Shown one piece after another: positions 5,912-5,958 of a DNA stretch of 5,958 nt (position 1 is the first letter of the stretch; each line of letters starts with the position of its first letter). The position numbers and the translations under genes were made by a program. Source of the DNA: an uncultured Eubacteriales bacterium (GTDB taxonomy: Bacteria > Bacillota > Clostridia > Christensenellales > UBA1242). A model generated the notes under the pieces. The model saw only the letters and a program-made list of their open reading frames with translations. It made no database searches and was not told where the DNA came from. The stretch spans positions 1 through 5,958 of the forward strand of contig CADBPU010000010.1 in NCBI GenBank assembly GCA_902796635.1, read 5' to 3'.

Positions 5912-5958
5912 TGGTGGTCCCTCGGGGGCTCGAACCCCGGACCCACTGATTAAGAGTC
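5912..5958 (-). tRNA. tRNA-Lys (anticodon CTT), 3' part, cut by the window edge
   Basis: Reading the minus strand, the visible part starts inside the anticodon stem and continues with loop CTCTTAA (5950-5956; anticodon CTT, decoding AAG), stem TCAGT, a 5-nt variable loop GGGTC, and the T arm CGGGG-TTCGAGC-CCCCG (5923-5939), which pairs perfectly. Then come the acceptor strand AGGGACC (5916-5922), discriminator A and an encoded CCA (5912-5914). The 5' half lies beyond the right edge, so the D arm and the acceptor pairing cannot be checked. The predicted 5' acceptor strand is GGTCCCT. Confidence 0.93.

Overview
The window is AT-rich DNA from a bacterium that reads like a low-GC Gram-positive, probably an uncultured Clostridia-like lineage. 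That placement is an inference from four things: strong GAGG-type ribosome-binding sites (one matches the 16S anti-SD over 8 nt), good sigma-A-like promoters, an AprX-type subtilase, and Asn/Lys-rich small proteins. The standard bacterial code fits: four of the five genes end in TAA and one in TGA, and the long genes have no in-frame TGA.

Layout, left to right. A two-gene minus-strand operon (about 83-1637) encodes a small Asn-rich helical protein followed by an AprX-like, apparently cytoplasmic S8 serine peptidase. Their stop and start codons are one base apart, and the peptidase ribosome-binding site lies inside the end of the upstream gene. A 67-bp divergent intergenic region carries a perfect 7-bp-arm palindrome set between two possible -10 boxes. 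It separates the operon from a plus-strand gene (1705-2310) for a second Asn-rich protein of unknown function. An AT-only convergent gap (2311-2413) follows. Then comes leuS on the minus strand (2414-4831), a full-length but clearly divergent leucyl-tRNA synthetase. It has its own near-consensus extended -10 promoter and a leader of only about 43 nt, so no T-box fits. Upstream of it on the same strand is a gene for a membrane-anchored metzincin-type zinc protease (4977-5789) with its own promoter. At the right edge is the 3' part of a tRNA-Lys(CTT) gene on the minus strand, with a clear intrinsic terminator.

Functionally, leuS and the tRNA are housekeeping genes. The rest is accessory: two unrelated proteases (one cytoplasmic serine, one surface-facing zinc) and two unrecognised Asn-rich proteins. 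The most interesting unit is the 83-2310 block. There, two proteins of similar architecture (disordered Asn-rich part plus a short helical module) are transcribed divergently around a shared palindrome, and one is translationally coupled to the peptidase. I do not see a recognised defence, CRISPR or mobile system.
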